Source: Euonymus europaeus (Eukaryota > Streptophyta > Magnoliopsida > Celastrales > Celastraceae). Taken from it: a DNA stretch of 64,000 nucleotides. The notes below the pieces were generated by a model. The model was not told the origin of the DNA. It ran no database searches and worked only from the letters and a program-made list of their open reading frames with translations. The stretch spans positions 24,954,501-25,018,500 of the forward strand of contig OY756957.1 in NCBI GenBank assembly GCA_963580455.1, written 5' to 3'. Shown one piece after another: positions 59,286 to 64,000 of the stretch (positions are counted from its first letter, which is position 1; each line of letters begins with the position of its first letter). A program made the position numbers and the translations under genes.

Positions 59286-62200
59286 ATGGCAACAAAGGGG
59301 AATTCCGGAGACAATAGAACAAGGAGTTCAGTGTCCATCTTCATTGTAATTGGTTTATGTGGTTTCTTTTATATCCTGGGGGCATGGCAACGGAGTGGGT
59401 TTGGGAAGGGTGACAGCATAGCTGCAAAGATTACTAGACAGACAGACTGCACCATACTCTCAAATCTTAATTACGAGACACATCTTGGTGCTGATGGCGG
59501 GTCTGAATCTGAAGTGAGGGAGATTAATCCATGTGAGGATCGTTACATTGACTATACACCATGCCATGATCAAATGAGGGCAATGACATTCCCGCGAGAT
59601 AATATGAACTACAGGGAACGACATTGCCCTCCTGAAGAAGAGAAAATTCATTGTCTTATTCCTGCACCAAAGGGATATGTGACACCATTTCCATGGCCAG
59701 CTAGTCGTGACTATGTGCCTTATGCCAATGCACCGTATAAGAGTTTGACTATTGAGAAAGCTATTCAGAATTGGATTCAATACGAAGGCAATGTGTTTAG
59801 ATTCCCCGGGGGAGGAACACAATTTCCTAATGGTGCTGATGCATATATCAATGAACTTGCATCTGTCATCCCAATGGATAATGGGATGGTGAGAACTGCT
59901 TTAGACACTGGTTGTGGGGTAAGCCAAGATAATGCTCTGTTTTTGCTTTTTCTGCACTTGCTGTCATTTAGCCATTCCTGTCTCCAGTAACAAATATGTT
60001 TGTTATGCTTGTCTTGATTTTTTGTTTCTTAAAAGCTAACCTATTGCGTTTTTGTTTTTATGAATTCCAGTTGATTTATTGCACATTTGTGTGACATAGG
60101 TTGCAAGTTTTGGAGCATATCTGTTCAAGAAAAATGTTATTGCCATGTCATTCGCTCCAAGAGACTCTCATGAGGCACAAGTTCAATTTGCTTTGGAAAG
60201 AGGTGTCCCGGCAGTTATTGGTGTTCTAGGAACTATCAAGCTGCCATATCCTTCTAGATCCTTTGACATGGCTCATTGTTCTCGTTGCTTAATTCCATGG
60301 GGTGAAAATGGTAATTCAACTATAGATTTTGATATGAAGATAAATTTCCAAAGCAATTTCAGTGCCAGTGATAGTGTGATGGCATGCATGTTGATAGAGG
60401 GGTGTTGGCAAATTAAACTTTGTTCTTACAATTTTGGAATCTAGCTATAATTTGAGTCCATGCTGGTTTGTTAAGAATGAATTTAATATTGTCATCCCCA
60501 GTTAGATAAGAAGTGAGAAGCACAATAATGACAGATGATACACATTTTTTTATAAAGCTCAGCACTTTCGTACTGTGTTTTTTCTTCTTCTTGTTTTTGT
60601 ATTTTTTTTCTCGATCTTGTTTGTTCCATATTTTGTCACTATATAGAGCTTTCAAAATATTTGTAAGAATGACACTTGATTTCTTTATGCAGATGGAATG
60701 TATATGATGGAGGTTGATCGCGTTCTTAGACCTGGTGGTTACTGGGTGCTTTCTGGTCCTCCCATAAACTGGAGGAATAACTATCAGGCGTGGCAGCGTC
60801 CTATAGAGGAGCTTGAGGAGGAGCAGAGGAAAATTGAAGAGACAGCCAAACTTCTTTGTTGGGAAAAGAAACATGAGATGGGCGAAATAGCCATCTGGAA
60901 GAAAAGAATAAATTATGATGATTGCCGTGAACAAGCTTCTCAACGCTCTATGTGTGAATCCAGTAATGCAGATGATGTCTGGTATTGAACCTTATCCAAT
61001 TTCTCTTCGGTATATCAAGCCTGTTGGACATTTATTAGCCCATGCAAAAAATACTTCTCATTGGACAGGAGTTAGATGCTCTGCTTCTGTTGGAAGAAAT
61101 CCAATTACTTGTGACTAAAACAGAATATTTATATTGTAACATATGGTAGTGTAGGTATCATGTTTGCAAAATTTCTGCTTATTAATACTCATAGTAGTAA
61201 TTAGACAGAATTGTTTTGAATAAAATTTATCCAACTTGTAGTTGTTACTTTCGTCTTGCAAACACAATGATTGTATATATGCAGTAAAACAAATTTCTTG
61301 AGAATGTTAAACTATTCGGGTAAAACATGTTTTTGAAATAGAAATTCTGGCATATAGTCATTGGGTAAAAGTTTTATTGCATCTTTTAGTTTTCCTCTTG
61401 ATTATCGCTCTTTTTTTTCTGGTGGGACAGGTACAAGCAAATGGAGACATGTGTGACTCCTTATCAGGAGAATTCTGGGGAAGAAGGCCCTACTGGTGGG
61501 GAATGGAGGCCGTTCCCAGAGAGACTAAATGTTGTTCCTTCCAGGATAATAAGTAGCCTGATCCCTGGAGTGTCTGTAGCGTCATTCCAAGAGGACAACC
61601 TATTATGGAAGAAGCATTTGAATGCTTATAAAAGGATTAACAAAATCATAGGCTCAGGGAGGTACCGCAACATCATGGACATGAATGCTGGTCTTGGAAG
61701 CTTTGCTGCTGCCCTCGAATCTTCTAAATTGTGGGTTATGAATGTTATGCCTACCATTGCTGAGAGAGACACTCTTGGCGTCATATATGAGCGTGGATTG
61801 ATTGGCATATATCATGATTGGTATCTGTCAGACTTCTTTCTATTTGTTATTTTTCTGATTATTTGATACTAGGATTATTGAGAAATGCTAATTTAAATAG
61901 CCACAAGCTTATGCTTACTTAAATAACCATTATCTTATTCTGAGTACAATGATTCTTATTTAGTATGTTGAGTCTGTTCCCACATGTCCTATTACTTTCT
62001 TTCTTTCTTTCTTGTGTCTTCCCCCATTGACACTTTCGTCCCAGCCATTTGGGTTAGTGTGAAATTATTTCTTCAGCTCCTCCTTAATGATTGAGGCTGA
62101 ATAGGACACCAAAGTGTTACACTTTAGTATCTTCTTGTTGCCACTTTGTATCCGTACTCTGATTCATCAGAGAGTTCTTATGACATCACTTACCCTTAAT

Positions 62201-63466
62201 ATTATTTTTCTCATGCACCTCCTGTGCAGATTCGATTTACATTTTGTATAATTGATAGCATTCATTATGTCCTTGAATGGTTTCATCATGATATTGTCAA
62301 CATATATTGCACAGCCAACAATTCTGCCTCTTATGTGGTTATTGTGAAAATAGTCAAATACAAAGGATAAAAAACTTGATTTAGGTTTGTCTTTGTGCTA
62401 GGACTTGTCGTGTGATTTTATCTTATTTGAATTTATTTATAAATGCATTTCATGGTATCTAAGCCGAGGTCCTCATTAACTAATTACGTAAAAAACCTAC
62501 CCTGAAGACTCCAACTTTCCCCTTTTGAAACACTCCCCTTGCTTAGTTGAATTTGGTGAATATATATTAATTTAGGCCTGAACGCCTTTTACCAAGGAGA
62601 AACTTTCATGTGCAAATTGATTCCGGCTAATTGGAGTTGTAGTTTAGTCCAAGCTTGACTAATTGTCTCTTTGTGGCCAGTTGAAGTGTCAATGAATCCT
62701 TTCTTGCTTTCATATGTTTCAGTTGTTACTTCTTTTTCGGTTTTCCTATTTTTGATCTGTCTGTTTTTTGGTCAGGTGTGAAGCCTTCTCCACTTACCCA
62801 AGGACTTACGATCTTATTCATGGATACGGTCTTTTCAGCTTGTATAAGGATAAGTAAGTATTTGCTGGACTCTTGAGTATTTTCTTTGTTATGATAAAAG
62901 GCTTTTGATTGATAAAACATATGACTACTAAACAAAAATTGGTTTTAGTGTTCTTCTTCTATTAAAATATGAAAATGACTTCAACGATAGTATTTTCGAG
63001 TTACTAGCATATATCTATTTGGGATTTTTGGTTCGAAGCATTTCTGGGAACTATCTTGGAGTTTTAAATGGTTTATACACCGGATCATATTTCTCTTGCT
63101 TCTGGAGAGAGAGAGAGAGAGGAGCTGTCAAGAACCAAAGATGACCTTTTTCTATCAGTGCATATTGCCATACTGTTTTATTGTATGCAAAAGTGTTTTA
63201 GGAGTTTGTTTGATTTATATGCAACCTCTTGCAGGTGTAGCATAGAAGATATTCTTCTGGAAGTGGATCGTATTTTGAGACCTGAAGGATCAGTCATATT
63301 CCGCGATCAAGTGGATGTGCTCGCCAAGGTGAAGAGAATTGCAGGAGCAATGAGGTGGGATACCAAATTGGTGGATCATGAGGATGGCCCTCTCATCTCT
63401 GAGAAAATATTGGTTGCAGTCAAACGTTACTGGGTTGCAGGAGAAATCAATGCCACGTCTTCTTAG
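59286..63466 (+). CDS. Golgi-localised putative methyltransferase, DUF248 family (PMT2-like)
   Basis: Six exons: 59286-59918, 60100-60310, 60693-60981, 61431-61820, 62776-62853 and 63235-63466, giving 610 residues (PMT2 is about 616). A short cytoplasmic tail precedes one signal anchor ([20 protein letters not shown]), a type II Golgi membrane topology. The lumenal part has [40 protein letters not shown] and [18 protein letters not shown]. It then has two SAM-binding-like modules, [15 protein letters not shown] and [20 protein letters not shown], with [20 protein letters not shown] and [20 protein letters not shown] after them. Relatives such as QUA2 act in pectin biosynthesis, probably homogalacturonan methylation. 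Substrate for this member is inference. ATG 59286 is chosen over an upstream in-frame ATG because MATKG matches the family start. All phases close. Confidence 0.94.
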
Positions 63467-64000
63467 TCTATACTAGCATGGGAATGCGACAGTGTCATTT
63501 TGTTAGGAAATGCTTACTTTCTCGACTCAGATCTCGCGACCACAATTTTTTCACATCAGTGTTTTAGCAGTTGAGAGGTTTGGCAATAGCTTCTGCCATA
63601 TTTATTATTGATCAGCAGCATCAACTCTTGGTCACAGATATATATATACATTATACAGAACATATGTAGGTTTCCATGGCCACAATGCGCTGTCCTCGTG
63701 CCCACTTCTCCTTCTCTTTCTTTAAAAAGATGATGATCTTTACAGTTACAATAAGCCTATGGAATCGTTTCGCAATTGATGTTGAGCATAGTTAGTTTAT
63801 GGGCATTGTCGTTCGTTTGGCATTGATTTGGAACTTCTTATTTGCAGGAATCTGTTAATTTTAAACAATTTAAACCCAAAAGTGTCCAAGTAGTTGCCTT
63901 TTAATCATTCGGACTGACTTCTAAGTCTGGGAAAGCACAAGATGGTTTGTTAAAGCTGAATATATTGGCTTACCCCAAAGTTCTTGCTGAAATTCAACAA
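63467..64000. other. 3' UTR and downstream region of the PMT2-like gene
   Basis: Likely 3' UTR for the first 200-300 bases. No other feature is recognised to the window end. Confidence 0.45.

Noticed and set aside
58825..59286. 153-codon hydrophobic ORF upstream of the PMT2-like gene
   Set aside because: Its Leu/Ile/Phe richness reflects T-rich intron sequence; it lies in the inferred leader intron and has no family match.
1..64000. CRISPR arrays, operons, riboswitches, bacterial signals
   Set aside because: The DNA is plant nuclear: spliced genes, LINE/SINE/TRIM elements. None of the tandem arrays has spacer-repeat structure.

Overview
The window is nuclear DNA of a flowering plant, almost certainly a eudicot. 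It is AT-rich, has GT-AG introns, and carries plant-only families (CLE peptide, mini zinc finger, GASA/snakin, R2R3-MYB, P/L/S-type PPR, Golgi DUF248 methyltransferase). About 20-25% is genes and much of the rest is transposon debris. I cannot name the species.

Layout. 0.2-1.4 kb (+): 3' exons of a RINGv-type E3 ligase (DUF3675 part). 3.7 kb (+): an intronless CLE45-type peptide gene. 4.7-8.3 kb: a worn SINE, an inverted-repeat element with an internal 84-bp tandem array, and a 1.4-kb foldback element. 8.8-9.7 kb (-): GASA6-like gene. 10.5 kb: a 91-bp tandem array. 14.0-14.3 kb (-): MIF gene. 14.3-27.1 kb: a long gene-poor stretch with a LINE tail, a SINE with perfect target duplications, a gypsy-like LTR remnant, a broken MULE with a hAT-like end inside it, and a CACTA end. 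27.2-28.4 kb (-): subgroup-1 R2R3-MYB. 32.9-33.3 kb (+): type-2 metallothionein pseudogene. 36.1-40.1 kb (-): decayed Ty1/copia element carrying a young 322-bp TRIM in its gag, followed by a second copia gag relic to 41.3 kb. 42.2-44.1 kb (+): ribosomal protein eL34. 44.7-47.9 kb (+): 5'-truncated LINE. 48.1-49.2 kb (-): PPR pseudogene. 49.9 kb (-): tRNA-Leu(CAG). 50.1-52.8 kb (+): intact PPR gene (OTP87-like). 53.8-57.4 kb (+): ASC-1/TRIP4-type C2HC5 zinc-finger gene. 59.3-63.5 kb (+): PMT2-like Golgi methyltransferase.

The genes are housekeeping or regulatory singletons, not an operon or cluster. Their order (GASA6 - MIF - subgroup-1 MYB - PPR(At1g74630-like) - OTP87) matches, from memory, Arabidopsis At1g74670 down to At1g74600. 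The other neighbours (eL34, TRIP4-like, PMT2) recall paralogous Arabidopsis blocks around MYB30, MYB94 and RPL34. The main story is therefore an old conserved syntenic block invaded by nested transposons, with one PPR gene and one metallothionein gene lost. I found no convincing undescribed biological system. The most distinctive structures are the young TRIM, the foldback element and the metallothionein pseudogene.
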